64,000 nucleotides of DNA from an uncultured Oscillospiraceae bacterium (lineage in GTDB: Bacteria > Bacillota > Clostridia > Oscillospirales > Oscillospiraceae), in the NCBI GenBank assembly GCA_947628185.1, contig CANQYW010000009.1:1-64000 (forward strand), in the 5' to 3' direction. Shown here in pieces: positions 53,927 to 62,392 of this stretch. The stretch's first letter is position 1. Each line of letters begins with the position of its first letter. Under the pieces are notes generated by a model that was given only the letters and a program-made list of their open reading frames with translations, was not told the DNA's origin and made no database searches. A program made the position numbers and the translations under genes.

Positions 53927-53937
53927 TGATTTGTCAA
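53909..53937 (-). promoter_or_regulatory. tRNA-Ser promoter
   Basis: On the minus strand, TTGACA (53937-53932), 17-nt spacer and TATTCT (53914-53909). The start would be near 53902, giving a 5' leader of about 43 nt on the precursor tRNA. Confidence 0.7.
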
Positions 53938-53958
53938 TCAATTTTGGAGGGAATTTTC

Positions 53959-54789
53959 ATGAGCAGGGCGGACAGCATTTTCATTTCAAATTGCCGGGAC
54001 ATACTCAGTACCGGCGTGTGGGACACGAACCTCAAGGTCCGGCCCCGGTGGCAGGACGGCTCCCCGGCGCACACCATCAAGAGATTCGGGATCGTCAACA
54101 GGTACGACCTCTCAAAGGAGTTCCCCATCATGACGCTCCGCCGGACGTACTGGAGGACCGCCGTGGACGAGATACTCTGGATATGGCAGAAGAAGTCCAA
54201 CAACATAAAGGACCTCCGGGGCCACATCTGGGACAGTTGGGCGGACGAGAACGGCTCCATCGGCAAGGCCTACGGTTATCAGCTGGGCATAAAGTCCCAT
54301 TACCCCGAGGGGGATTTCGACCAGGTGGACAAGGTGCTCTACGACCTCAAGAACGACCCCGCCAGCCGGCGGATAATGACAAACATGTATAACCACCAGG
54401 ACCTCCACGAGATGGGGCTCTACCCCTGCGCCTACTCCATGACATTCAACGTCAGCGGCAACAAGCTCAACGCCATCCTCAACCAGCGCTCCCAGGACAT
54501 GCTGACTGCCAGCAACTGGAACGTGGTGCAGTACGCGGTGCTGATGCACATGATCGCCCAGGTCTCCGGCCTCGAGGTGGGGGAACTGGTGCACGTGGTG
54601 GCGGACGCCCACATATACGATAAGCACGTGAGCATAGTGAAAAAACTCCTGACCCAGGAGCCGAAACCCGCGCCCAAGTTCTACATCGACAAGTCCGTCA
54701 CGGACTTCTACGCCTTCACCCGGGACAGCTTTAGGCTGGAGGGGTATGAGTACAACGAGTTTAACGAGAAGATACCCGTGGCTATATGA
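53959..54789 (+). CDS. thyA: thymidylate synthase ThyA
   Basis: 276 residues. It converts dUMP and methylene-tetrahydrofolate to dTMP and dihydrofolate. The catalytic cysteine is C157 in YPCAYS; RSQDMLTASNWNVVQYA and HVVADAHIYDKH are the folate/dUMP-binding segments; the arginine-containing RRTYWR region is present. GGAGGG lies upstream of ATG 53959, which is preferred over the ATG at 53926 that falls inside the promoter. folA follows 9 nt after the stop. Confidence 0.95.
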   Translation: MSRADSIFISNCRDILSTGVWDTNLKVRPRWQDGSPAHTIKRFGIVNRYDLSKEFPIMTLRRTYWRTAVDEILWIWQKKSNNIKDLRGHIWDSWADENGSIGKAYGYQLGIKSHYPEGDFDQVDKVLYDLKNDPASRRIMTNMYNHQDLHEMGLYPCAYSMTFNVSGNKLNAILNQRSQDMLTASNWNVVQYAVLMHMIAQVSGLEVGELVHVVADAHIYDKHVSIVKKLLTQEPKPAPKFYIDKSVTDFYAFTRDSFRLEGYEYNEFNEKIPVAI

Positions 54790-54798
54790 GGTGACGTG

Positions 54799-55287
54799 AT
54801 GGACGCAGTTGTGGCGGCGGACGCCGCGTGGGGAATAGGACTCGGGGGGACGCAGACCCTCGTCATACCGGAGGACAGACAGCACTTCAGGCGCGTCACA
54901 GGCCGGGGGACGATAATCGTTGGGCGCAGGACGCTCATGGATTTCCCCGGGGGCCGGCCCCTTAAAAATAGGAGGAACATAATCCTCACCCGGGATGAGA
55001 ACTTCGCGGTGGAGGGCGGGGTCGTCGCCCACAGCGTGGAGGAGGCCCTGGCGCTGGCGGGGGATCCGCCGGAGGGGGTCTTCGTCTGCGGGGGCGAGAG
55101 CGTCTACAGGCAGTTCCTACCCTACTGCGGGAGGGTCTATGTGACGCGCATATACGCCTCCCCGGAGGCGGACGCCCACTTCCCAAATCTCGACGCCCTG
55201 CCGGAGTGGGAACTGGAGGACCCGGGGGAGCTCTCCGAGAGCGGGGGACTCAAGTACCGTTTCCAGGTCTACGCGAGGAAGAAGTAA
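54799..55287 (+). CDS. folA: dihydrofolate reductase
   Basis: 162 residues. It regenerates tetrahydrofolate from the dihydrofolate made by ThyA. MDAVVAADAAWGIG is the N-terminal strand and NADPH loop, PEDRQHF holds the active-site acidic residue, TIIVGRRTLMDFPGGRPL is the conserved GR-T motif, and VCGGESVYRQFLPYC the GG-E-Y nucleotide loop. The segment between GIG and PEDRQHF lacks the usual L-P-W, so the enzyme is somewhat divergent. AGGTGA lies just before ATG 54799. Confidence 0.9.
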   Translation: MDAVVAADAAWGIGLGGTQTLVIPEDRQHFRRVTGRGTIIVGRRTLMDFPGGRPLKNRRNIILTRDENFAVEGGVVAHSVEEALALAGDPPEGVFVCGGESVYRQFLPYCGRVYVTRIYASPEADAHFPNLDALPEWELEDPGELSESGGLKYRFQVYARKK

Positions 55288-55304
55288 ATGATAATGATAC
55301 GATT

Positions 55305-55340
55305 ATCCGGCGGACGTTTAACTGCGTCCGCCGGATTTTT
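55305..55340 (+). terminator. thyA-folA terminator
   Basis: A perfect 12-bp stem (55305-55316 with 55325-55336) with TTTTT directly after it. Confidence 0.9.
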
Positions 55341-55346
55341 AACTTG

Positions 55347-57821
55347 CTATGTGAGTATACCGGGGGGAGAGTCGCCCTCCGGCGGGGAGCCGGAGTTATT
55401 GCCCTCGGGGGCACCGGGATTTCCGCCGCCCTCCGGCGTGCTTGAGTTGCCGCCGCCCTCGGGGGTCTGCTCACCGCCGGGGGCATCCTGGGGCTGCTGC
55501 CCCTCGCCCGGGGTGTCCTGGGGCGTCTCGGGGGGAGTCTGGGTGTCGGGGTTCGTGGGGTTCGTGGGGTCGGGGTCGTCCTGACCCGGGAGGAAGGGGA
55601 AGATGGGGGTGTTGGAGACATACTTAAACACCACCACGTTATCAAGGGATTCCTCCGAGAGCGTTATCTTCGCCGTGCCGGAGCCGACGATGGAGTAGCC
55701 GTCCACTATCTTGGCCTCCACCTCGATCTCGCGTCCCGCAACGCTCCTTTGTTTCTCGTCGCACTCCTCCTCGTAGAGCACGTGGGTGAAACCGAGGAAG
55801 TCCTGGTACTCGCCGCGGATGTAGTAGGAGACGGGTGTCACACCAGGGACGGGCGTCTGGTAGGTGCTGTCGGGCTTCCGGAACCTTGTGTACTCCATGC
55901 CCTCGTGTACCTGCTCCATGACCATCTTCCAGAGCTCGGAGGCCGGGTTGCCGTTATAGTGGATCCTGGCGGGATAGGGGTAGCCGGACCACACCGCCGC
56001 CACATAGTGGGGGGTGAAACCGACGAACCAACGGTCGTAGTAGTTGGTGGAGGTACCGGTCTTGCCGGCCACGGGCATATTGTCGAGCCGGGCGCGGGAG
56101 CCGGTGCCGCTGGTGACGGCGGTCTGCAGGAGGTCCGTCATCCAGTAGGCGGTGGTCTCGCTTATGACGGCCTCGGTGTCGGGGACGTTCTCGTAGAGGA
56201 GTTTGCCGTCGTTATCGTATATCTCGGTGAAGGTCCTGGACTCGATATACATGCCGCCGTTGGGGAATATGCAGTAGGCGTTGGACATCTCCCGCACGGT
56301 TATGCCGTAGGTGAGCTGGCCCAGGGCCATGGGGGCGTAGCTCTCGTCCATCTCGTCGAGCTCCATGTGGAGCTTGTTCGTGAGGAAGTTATAGGAGGCG
56401 GAGGGGCTTATCTGGTCCACCACCTGGGCGGCCACCACGTTGAGGGAGAGCCGGATGGCCTCCCGGACGTCCACGATGCCGTTATACTCGTAGTCGTCGT
56501 TGTGGGGCATCCAGTCGGTGCCGTTGAGTTTCACGAACTCCGAGTCCTCATACAGCGTATCCGGGGTGAGGACGCCCATGTCCATGGCCGGGGCGTAGGA
56601 GGCTATGGGCTTTATGGTGGAGCCGGGGGGACGCTTGGCGTCCGTGGCCATGTTGTAGAGGAGGTTGCCGGTCTTCTCGCCGACGCTCCCCGCCATCGCC
56701 ACCACGTTGCCGGTGTAGGGGTCGGAGATGACTATCGCGGACTGGAACTGCTGGCTGGAGCCCGTGGCCTTGGGGATGGCGTCCAGGTCCTCGTAGATGT
56801 TGTCCACCGCCTCCTGGATGCGGGGGTTCATGGTGGAGTAGATCTTAAAGCCGCCGGTGGAGAGAAGTTTCGCCGCCATCTCCCGGGAGAGGCCCCGCTC
56901 CTCCATGAAGAACTCTATGACGTCGTTGCGGACGGCCTCGTCAAACCAGGAGTAGACCTCGTTGTCGGAGCCGCTGGAGGAGGTGTAGGCCAGGTTTATG
57001 GGCTCGTTTACCGCCTCCTGGTAGGTGTCCCAGTCGATGTAGCCCTGGTTGTACATCTCAAAGAGTATGGTCTCCTGGCGCTCCTTGTTGGCCACTGGGT
57101 GGAAGTAGGGGTTGTACATGGAGGGGTTATTCGTTATGCCGATAATGCAGCATATCTCCGCGAGGGTCAGGTCCTTCACTTCCTTGTCGAAGTAGTACCT
57201 GGCGGCGTCGCCTATGCCGTCGGACTGGCCGTGGCCGAAGTTTACCACATTGAGGTAACATTCGATGATCTGCCACTTCTCGTATCTATTTTCCAGCTCC
57301 ATGGCGGCGAATATCTCGGTGAGTTTCCGCCGGACGGTGCCCTCGTTCTCGCCGGTGAGGTTCTTGCGGAGCTGCTGGGTGATGGTGGAGCCGCCGAAGG
57401 TGTTCTCCATCCCGGCGAACATGTGGATGAAGGCGCTGGCGGTCCTCAGCCAGTCCACGCCGTGGTGGGTGTAGAACCGCTTATCCTCGATGGCCACGAG
57501 GGCGTGCTCCATGTCCTTGGGTATCTCCTCATAGGGCACCCAGAACCTGTTGCCCTCGGAGCTCTGGATGGAGGCGGACTCCACCCACTGGTTTTGGGTG
57601 TCGTCAAAGTAGTAGATGATACTCGTCTCGTTGAGCGTCAGCTCATCCAATGTGACGTCCAGGTTCCCGGTGTCCAGGTTCGTCTTCATGTAGATGACGA
57701 ATATCACCGAGAACATGACGCCGGTGGTGAGGAGGATGAGGATGAGCACAGCCACGGTCTTCAGCAGGAGACCGACCGTGCGGAACAGGATGGAGAAACC
57801 GCCTCGGGCAGTCTTTTTCAT
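55347..57821 (-). CDS. class A penicillin-binding protein (PBP1A type)
   Basis: About 824 residues from ATG 57821. A cytoplasmic basic stretch, one membrane helix, a glycosyltransferase 51 domain (VAIEDKRFYTHHGVDW, GGSTITQQLRKNL) and a transpeptidase domain with STIK in RPPGSTIKP, SLN and KTGTS. It polymerises lipid II glycans and cross-links stem peptides outside the membrane. The last 80 or so residues are a Pro/Gly/Glu-rich tail with TPEGGGN-like repeats. The start is uncertain: TTG 57845 follows a GGGGTG and ATG 57896 lies almost on the predicted transcription start. Confidence 0.9.
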   Translation of the reverse strand: MKKTARGGFSILFRTVGLLLKTVAVLILILLTTGVMFSVIFVIYMKTNLDTGNLDVTLDELTLNETSIIYYFDDTQNQWVESASIQSSEGNRFWVPYEEIPKDMEHALVAIEDKRFYTHHGVDWLRTASAFIHMFAGMENTFGGSTITQQLRKNLTGENEGTVRRKLTEIFAAMELENRYEKWQIIECYLNVVNFGHGQSDGIGDAARYYFDKEVKDLTLAEICCIIGITNNPSMYNPYFHPVANKERQETILFEMYNQGYIDWDTYQEAVNEPINLAYTSSSGSDNEVYSWFDEAVRNDVIEFFMEERGLSREMAAKLLSTGGFKIYSTMNPRIQEAVDNIYEDLDAIPKATGSSQQFQSAIVISDPYTGNVVAMAGSVGEKTGNLLYNMATDAKRPPGSTIKPIASYAPAMDMGVLTPDTLYEDSEFVKLNGTDWMPHNDDYEYNGIVDVREAIRLSLNVVAAQVVDQISPSASYNFLTNKLHMELDEMDESYAPMALGQLTYGITVREMSNAYCIFPNGGMYIESRTFTEIYDNDGKLLYENVPDTEAVISETTAYWMTDLLQTAVTSGTGSRARLDNMPVAGKTGTSTNYYDRWFVGFTPHYVAAVWSGYPYPARIHYNGNPASELWKMVMEQVHEGMEYTRFRKPDSTYQTPVPGVTPVSYYIRGEYQDFLGFTHVLYEEECDEKQRSVAGREIEVEAKIVDGYSIVGSGTAKITLSEESLDNVVVFKYVSNTPIFPFLPGQDDPDPTNPTNPDTQTPPETPQDTPGEGQQPQDAPGGEQTPEGGGNSSTPEGGGNPGAPEGNNSGSPPEGDSPPGILT

Positions 57822-57904
57822 GATCTGCTTGCTCTTATATCTCAATTTAACACCCCGCTTTCGGTAAATTCGGGCGTCACGGGGAAGTTCCCGCATACCC
57901 GGCT

Positions 57905-57913
57905 ATTATAACA
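57905..57913 (-). promoter_or_regulatory. PBP1A promoter (extended -10)
   Basis: Minus-strand TGTTATAAT (57913-57905) is an extended -10; no consensus -35 is seen. The start would be near 57898. Confidence 0.5.
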
Positions 57914-58081
57914 CAAGTTTATGAAGATTTGTAGCTATATTGTGAATTTTAATAATATCCCGGCCCGGTAGAGGGTATTATTGGCCGGATTTTGGTGCCG
58001 TCCCGCCGGGGAATTTGAGCCGGGAGGTAATAAAAATCCGGAATGAGGGGATAATCATAAGAAAAAGAAGGAGCGCAGCTT

Positions 58082-58393
58082 ATGAAGAAGAGACTATTTG
58101 TCACATTGACGGCCATAGGCGCGGCGGTGGTCATGACGCTGACAGCCGCGGCGGCGGTGGTGCCGGAGACTCCGGAGGAGCCGGCGGAGGCCGAGGGCCA
58201 ACCTTCGGCGCGGGGGTACACCCTCACGGAATTTGAGGGGGGCATCGGGGTATTCCGGGACGGGGAGCTCATTATGCGCTCGGAGGTGGACATCGACGGC
58301 CTCCGGCGGGTGGACAGGGAGCTCCTGCGGCAGGGGATAGAGACGGTGAGTTTCGAGGACGCCCTGAGACTACTTGAGGATTTCGGCTCATAA
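58082..58393 (+). CDS. secreted BofC-C-terminal-like protein
   Basis: 103 residues: a signal peptide (about 1-24), a Pro/Glu-rich linker and a small domain starting YTLTEFEGGIGVFRDGEL and ending FEDALRLLEDFGS. This domain matches the BofC C-terminal fold found in many clostridial secreted proteins. BofC controls SpoIVB signalling in Bacillus sporulation, but these short relatives have no proven role. AAGGAG is 8 nt before the ATG. It is divergent from the PBP gene; positions 57914-58081 between them show GC-rich palindromic stretches but no promoter I would name. Confidence 0.75.
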   Translation: MKKRLFVTLTAIGAAVVMTLTAAAAVVPETPEEPAEAEGQPSARGYTLTEFEGGIGVFRDGELIMRSEVDIDGLRRVDRELLRQGIETVSFEDALRLLEDFGS

Positions 58394-58453
58394 AGGTATT
58401 GATTTATTCCGCAAGATAGGTTACAATAGGGGCACAGAGAGAGGGGGAGAGCC

Positions 58454-58732
58454 GTGAGCGAGGAGTTTGGCGGGAACATCATCTCCATAACTGACGAGGA
58501 GGGCAACAGCTACGAGCTGGAGCACCTGGACACCATAGAAATGGACGGGGCCTTCTACCTGGCGTTCCTCCCGGCGGACAGGAACCAGGGCGACGAGGAC
58601 GAGCTGGAGATAGTCATCCTCAAGAGCGAGCACGGCGAGGACGGCGACGATTACCTGGTGGTGCCGGATGACGACGAGCTCCAGCGGGCCTACGACCAGT
58701 TCATGCGGGAGCTCTTCAGCGACGACGAGTGA
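58454..58732 (+). CDS. DUF1292 acidic small protein
   Basis: 92 residues, highly acidic. GNIISITDEEGNSYELEHLDTIEMDGAFYLAFLP and ILKSEHGEDGDDYLVVPDDDE show the DUF1292 pattern (YrzB-like). The function is unknown. The start is GTG 58454 with GGGGGAG upstream; no ATG alternative keeps the conserved N-terminus. In Firmicutes DUF1292 genes usually lie near ruvX/yqgF and alaS, which are not present here. Confidence 0.85.
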   Translation: MSEEFGGNIISITDEEGNSYELEHLDTIEMDGAFYLAFLPADRNQGDEDELEIVILKSEHGEDGDDYLVVPDDDELQRAYDQFMRELFSDDE

Positions 58733-58787
58733 GCCCTGGGCGTCACACCTGTTATTTCATTATCAACGAATAGAGACATAAGCTCCT

Positions 58788-58971
58788 GGCGGGGCGAGAG
58801 ACGGGCCTGTTTAAACCCACATCTCTTATAAGGGATGCCACCCTCTGGTTTTGGTTCGCAGGCCTCCCGCCGGCCGTTTGCCGGTGGAAGTTGGAAGCGA
58901 TAAAGAGATCAGGGAGCAACCCACCTGCATATCGTGTGCAGGTTATAAATGGGTCCGTCTCTGACCCCGCC
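58788..58971 (+). ncRNA. structured noncoding RNA, possible 6S RNA
   Basis: Paired ends: 58788-58794 with 58965-58971 (7 bp), a small internal loop, then 58797-58804 with 58955-58962 (8 bp). Inside lie a large asymmetric bubble with a hairpin on its 3' strand (CCTGCA/TGCAGG within ACCCA/TGGGT), a helix 58821-58827 with 58903-58909, and an apical CCGCCGGC/GCCGGTGG hairpin. A long rod with a central bubble and a hairpin on the 3' strand is the 6S RNA design. An intrinsic terminator follows. No protein reading fits. The family name is tentative; a covariance search would decide. Confidence 0.5.
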
Positions 58972-59007
58972 GTTCAATTGCAATGCTTTCCATATCCTTA
59001 TTACTTT

Positions 59008-59050
59008 GGCCCATTTCGGACCTTGCGGTCTGGGATGGGCCGCTTTTTTT
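59008..59050 (+). terminator. terminator of the noncoding RNA
   Basis: GGCCCAT (59008-59014) pairs with ATGGGCC (59035-59041), with an inner GGACC/GGTCT stem, followed by seven T (59044-59050). Confidence 0.9.
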
Positions 59051-59080
59051 GGCCTCTATCCCCAGAGGGGTGTGGGCCTT

Positions 59081-59111
59081 TTGCCCGCATTTTGGGCCAG
59101 CCTGCGGGCAA
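59081..59111. other. isolated 9-bp hairpin in the 59051-59188 interval
   Basis: TTGCCCGCA (59081-59089) pairs with TGCGGGCAA (59103-59111). It lies between the RNA terminator and the foldase promoter with no gene; the rest of 59051-59188 shows only T-rich stretches (around 59151-59157). It may be a second terminator or the remnant of another small transcript. Confidence 0.4.
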
Positions 59112-59188
59112 ATTAGTACATTTTGCCCCGCTCATGGGAAAATGGCTCTCTTTTTTTCGTTTTCAGGGAATGTTAATAATTATTTCAC

Positions 59189-59217
59189 TTGCAAGATTGA
59201 ACATAATAAAGTATAAT
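59189..59217 (+). promoter_or_regulatory. foldase gene promoter
   Basis: TTGCAA (59189-59194), 17-nt spacer and TATAAT (59212-59217), the same hexamers and spacing as the thyA promoter; leader about 49 nt. Confidence 0.8.
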
Positions 59218-59272
59218 ACGCAAGACAGATGTTGATACACTTTGTCCGATAAATGAAAAAGGGATGGTAACA

Positions 59273-60844
59273 ATGAGCGATGTCATCTCCGCGAAGGCGG
59301 CAAGGCGTGCCGAGGAAATGAAGGCACAGCAGGAAAAGAAGAAATTGACGGTCAAGGTCTACGCCGTTGTGGCGGTGGTAGTACTGCTTATAGTGTTCGT
59401 GGCCGTTTTCGGGTCGAACCTATTTTACAACGGCACCGACGCCCTGGAGATAAACGGCGTCGGCTACAGCGTGGCTGATTTCAACTTCAACTACTTCAGC
59501 GCCTACAACAACTACTACCAGCAGCTCTACAGCATGTACGGCTCCATGGCCTCCTACCTCATGCCCTCCACCTCCACCTCCCTGAGGGACGCGCAGTACA
59601 TGGAGGGTGAGTCCACCTGGGCTGACTACTTCACCGAGATGGCCATCCAGCGCATGACGGAGATAACCATGCTCTGCGACGCCGCGAAGAACGCCGGCTA
59701 CACACTGAGCCAGGAGGATCTGGACGGGATAGAGGAGACCATCACCGGCCTCAAGACCCAGGCAACCAGCGGCGGTTTCACCAGCTTTCAGCAGTACCTC
59801 ACCTATTGTTACGGCAAGGGCATGACGGAGAAGATATTCCGCAAGAACATGGAGATGGAGAGCCTTGCCAGCGCCTACTCCCAGAGTGTCAACGACAGCT
59901 ACCAGTACACTGAGGAGGAGATCCGCGACCACTACGCCCAGCACAAGGACGACTACGACGTCATAGTCTACCGCAGCTACTTCGTCAGCGGCAACGCGGT
60001 AGAGGACGACGCGGACACCCCCGAGGACGAGACCGTCACCCTTGAGGACGCCATGGCCAAGGCCGAGGCGGACGCCCAGAAGGTATTTGACGCCGCCAGC
60101 AGCGACGGCGAGCAGGGGTACCTGGACGCTTTGAAGGAACTCAATTCCTCCAACGCCAACTTTGACCCGGACGCCTCCACCAAGTACCACGCCCAGGGCT
60201 CCAGCCTCAGCGCGGTGCTGAAGGACTGGCTCATCGACAGCGCCAGGAAACCCGGGGACTTCACCACCATCAAGACCGCCGACGACTCCAACACCCACGG
60301 CTACTATATCGTCTACTTCCTTGAGCGCAGCGACAACAGCTACGACGCCGTCAGCGGTTACTACGCCATAGTCGCCAAGGACACCACTCTCCAGGAGGGC
60401 AGTTTTGAGAACAGCGAGGCTTACGAGAGCTCCGTCCAGGAACTGGCGGAGTCCGGCGCCAAGGAGCTCCTCTCTAATTACGACAGCTCCGCCGAGGACA
60501 CTCTGGCCTCCTTCACCTCGGCTGTCACCAAGAACGCCAGTTTCCTCTCCGACTACGGCCCCCTGAGCCAGGTCGGCCCCTACGACGTGCCGGAGTCCAT
60601 CAAGGACTGGCTCTTTGACAGCTCCCGCAAGGAGGGCGACACCACCTATATCTACGACAAGGACAACGGTTGTTTCGTGGTGTACTACACGGGAGTTGAC
60701 GGCGTCTACGCGGACCTCCTCAGTGAGACCATCATGAGGGGCGAGGCCTACAACGAGTGGGAGGACGCCCAGCTCGAGAACTACTCCGCCGACAGGGAGT
60801 GGGAGCTCAAACTCGCCACGAAGATCTCCGCCCTTGGCGGCTGA
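59273..60844 (+). CDS. membrane-anchored SurA/PrsA-type foldase
   Basis: 523 residues. A basic N-terminus, one uncleaved membrane helix (about 24-46), a SurA-N-like helical region (about 50-215) and two regions resembling parvulin (PpiC) domains (about 225-345 and 385-500), each with a KDWL-(I/F)DS-(A/S)RK-(P/E)GD motif. That repeated motif is the parvulin substrate-edge signature; the overall active sites look reduced, so it may be a chaperone more than a prolyl isomerase. It would assist folding of exported proteins such as the giant protease. AAAGGGA is 8 nt before ATG 59273. Confidence 0.8.
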   Translation: MSDVISAKAARRAEEMKAQQEKKKLTVKVYAVVAVVVLLIVFVAVFGSNLFYNGTDALEINGVGYSVADFNFNYFSAYNNYYQQLYSMYGSMASYLMPSTSTSLRDAQYMEGESTWADYFTEMAIQRMTEITMLCDAAKNAGYTLSQEDLDGIEETITGLKTQATSGGFTSFQQYLTYCYGKGMTEKIFRKNMEMESLASAYSQSVNDSYQYTEEEIRDHYAQHKDDYDVIVYRSYFVSGNAVEDDADTPEDETVTLEDAMAKAEADAQKVFDAASSDGEQGYLDALKELNSSNANFDPDASTKYHAQGSSLSAVLKDWLIDSARKPGDFTTIKTADDSNTHGYYIVYFLERSDNSYDAVSGYYAIVAKDTTLQEGSFENSEAYESSVQELAESGAKELLSNYDSSAEDTLASFTSAVTKNASFLSDYGPLSQVGPYDVPESIKDWLFDSSRKEGDTTYIYDKDNGCFVVYYTGVDGVYADLLSETIMRGEAYNEWEDAQLENYSADREWELKLATKISALGG

Positions 60845-60883
60845 GTCAAGCTTTGACGTTAATTTCAAGATAGCTATCATTTC

Positions 60884-60917
60884 GGGGTGCGGCCTTATGG
60901 CGCGCACCCCGCATTTT
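60884..60917 (+). terminator. terminator after the foldase gene
   Basis: An 8-bp stem (60884-60891 with 60903-60910), 11-nt loop, then GCATTTTG; the T-run is short. Confidence 0.6.
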
Positions 60918-60936
60918 GAATTTGGGGGCGAGAATT

Positions 60937-62331
60937 TTGACGCTCTTTGAGAGACTTGCGGACTACTCCCGCTCCGGCGCGCTTCCCATGCACATGCCCG
61001 GACACAAGCGCAACGTGGGGGCATTCCCCTGGCTTGCGGGCCTCGGCGGCGGCGTGGACATAACGGAGATCGAGGGCTTTGACAATCTAAACGACCCCCG
61101 GGGCGTATTCCTGGAGCTGGGCCGGAGGCTCGCGGCGCTCCGGGGCGCGGAGGAGAGCATACCCCTGGTGGGGGGCAGTACCCTGGGGATACTCTCCTCC
61201 GTCCGGGCCGTGCTGGGCCGGGGCGGCGGGCTCCTGATGGCCCGGGGCTCCCATATGTCCCTCTACCACGCCTCCGAGCTCTGCGGGGCGGAGGTGCGCT
61301 ACCTCCTGCCGGACGTCCACCCGGTGCTGGGGTGCTGGGGGCCGGTGGAGCCGGGTGACGTGGAGGCGGCGCTCGCCTCCTGGCCGGAGGCGGGGCTTGT
61401 GGCGGTGACGAGCCCCACCTACGAGGGGGTGATATCGGACATCGCCGCGATAAGCGAGGTCTGCCACAGGCACGGCTTGCCGCTCCTTGTGGACGGGGCC
61501 CACGGCGCCCACCTGGGGTTCGAGGGTTTCCCGGAGTGCCCCACGCGCCTGGGGGCGGACATAGTGGTGGAGAGCCTGCACAAGACTCTCCCCAGCCTCA
61601 CCGGGACGGCGGCGCTCCATATGCGGGGCGGGCTCGTGGATAGGGACGATGTGCGCCGGAACGTGAGGCTCCTCCAGACCTCCAGCCCCTCATATATACT
61701 CTCGGCGTCTATTGAGGGCTGTGTTGATTTTTTGGAGAGGGAGGGCAACACTGCCTCCCGGCGGTGGAGAGAGGCGCTGGACGCTTTCTACGGGGCCGTG
61801 AGGGACCTTGAGAGGCTGAAAGTACGGGAGGACTGGGGCTTTCCCCTGCATGACCCCTCGAAGATAGTCATATCCTGCGCCGGGACGGACCTTGAGGGCC
61901 ATGCCTTTGCGGGACTTTTGCGGGAGCGCTGGGGCGTGGAGCTGGAGATGGCCTCCCCCCGCTACGCCCTCGCCATGACAGGCATGGGCGACACGGGGGA
62001 GTCCCTTGGAAGGCTCGCCTCGGCGCTCCGGGGCGCCGACGGCCTCGCCGGGTCCGCTCCTACAAAGGCTCTGCCGGGGAGAGTAAAGCTGCCGGAGAGG
62101 CGACTTCAAATCCCCGAGGCGCTAAAGTTTGAGGCGGAGCCCGTGCCAACGGCGGCGGCGGTAGGCCGGGTCTTAGGTGAGTACCTCTGGGAGTATCCGC
62201 CGGGGTCGCCCCTCATCGTGCCGGGCGAGACGGCGGATGAGGACATCATCGGGCACGTCCTGGGGGCGGCGGACATCAAAAGTGAGCGCGGAATGGCGCC
62301 GGAGTACATTTTTTGCCTCCGCGGATATTGA
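60937..62331 (+). CDS. Orn/Lys/Arg decarboxylase-family PLP enzyme
   Basis: 464 residues. Fold-type I PLP enzyme: N-terminal MHMPGHKRN signature, DITEIEGFDNLNDP, the PLP-phosphate region VGGSTLGI, DGAHGAHLGF with the PLP-binding Asp, and ESLHKTLPSLTGTA with the Schiff-base lysine. It belongs to the short SpeA/YaaO-like branch, which decarboxylates arginine or lysine for polyamine synthesis; the exact substrate cannot be read. TTG 60937 is chosen because GGGGGCGAG precedes it; TTG 60916 would add seven residues. A promoter for the SCIFF gene overlaps its stop codon. Confidence 0.9.
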   Translation: MTLFERLADYSRSGALPMHMPGHKRNVGAFPWLAGLGGGVDITEIEGFDNLNDPRGVFLELGRRLAALRGAEESIPLVGGSTLGILSSVRAVLGRGGGLLMARGSHMSLYHASELCGAEVRYLLPDVHPVLGCWGPVEPGDVEAALASWPEAGLVAVTSPTYEGVISDIAAISEVCHRHGLPLLVDGAHGAHLGFEGFPECPTRLGADIVVESLHKTLPSLTGTAALHMRGGLVDRDDVRRNVRLLQTSSPSYILSASIEGCVDFLEREGNTASRRWREALDAFYGAVRDLERLKVREDWGFPLHDPSKIVISCAGTDLEGHAFAGLLRERWGVELEMASPRYALAMTGMGDTGESLGRLASALRGADGLAGSAPTKALPGRVKLPERRLQIPEALKFEAEPVPTAAAVGRVLGEYLWEYPPGSPLIVPGETADEDIIGHVLGAADIKSERGMAPEYIFCLRGY

Positions 62332-62356
62332 CCGCGGGGGAAAAGAGGTGTACAAT
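62328..62356 (+). promoter_or_regulatory. SCIFF precursor promoter
   Basis: TTGACC (62328-62333), 17-nt spacer and TACAAT (62351-62356), giving the small peptide gene its own transcript start near 62363. Confidence 0.8.
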
Positions 62357-62392
62357 ATGGTAACGAATATTGAGAAAGGGGGACATTTTGGA

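Noticed and set aside
55749..57911. A 720-codon open frame on the plus strand opposite the penicillin-binding protein
   Set aside because: It is the mirror of a strongly conserved PBP1A; the valine/glycine/histidine-rich translation is typical of an antisense shadow in GC-rich DNA.
58788..58971. RNase P RNA, tmRNA or SRP RNA as identity of the structured RNA
   Set aside because: The conserved GAGGAAAGTC-type core of RNase P RNA, the tRNA-like ends and tag frame of tmRNA, and the GGAAGCAG apical loop of SRP RNA are not present.
58891..59235. A 114-codon open frame running through the structured RNA and its terminator
   Set aside because: It has no ribosome binding site, crosses a perfect intrinsic terminator and overlaps paired RNA helices; composition is not protein-like.
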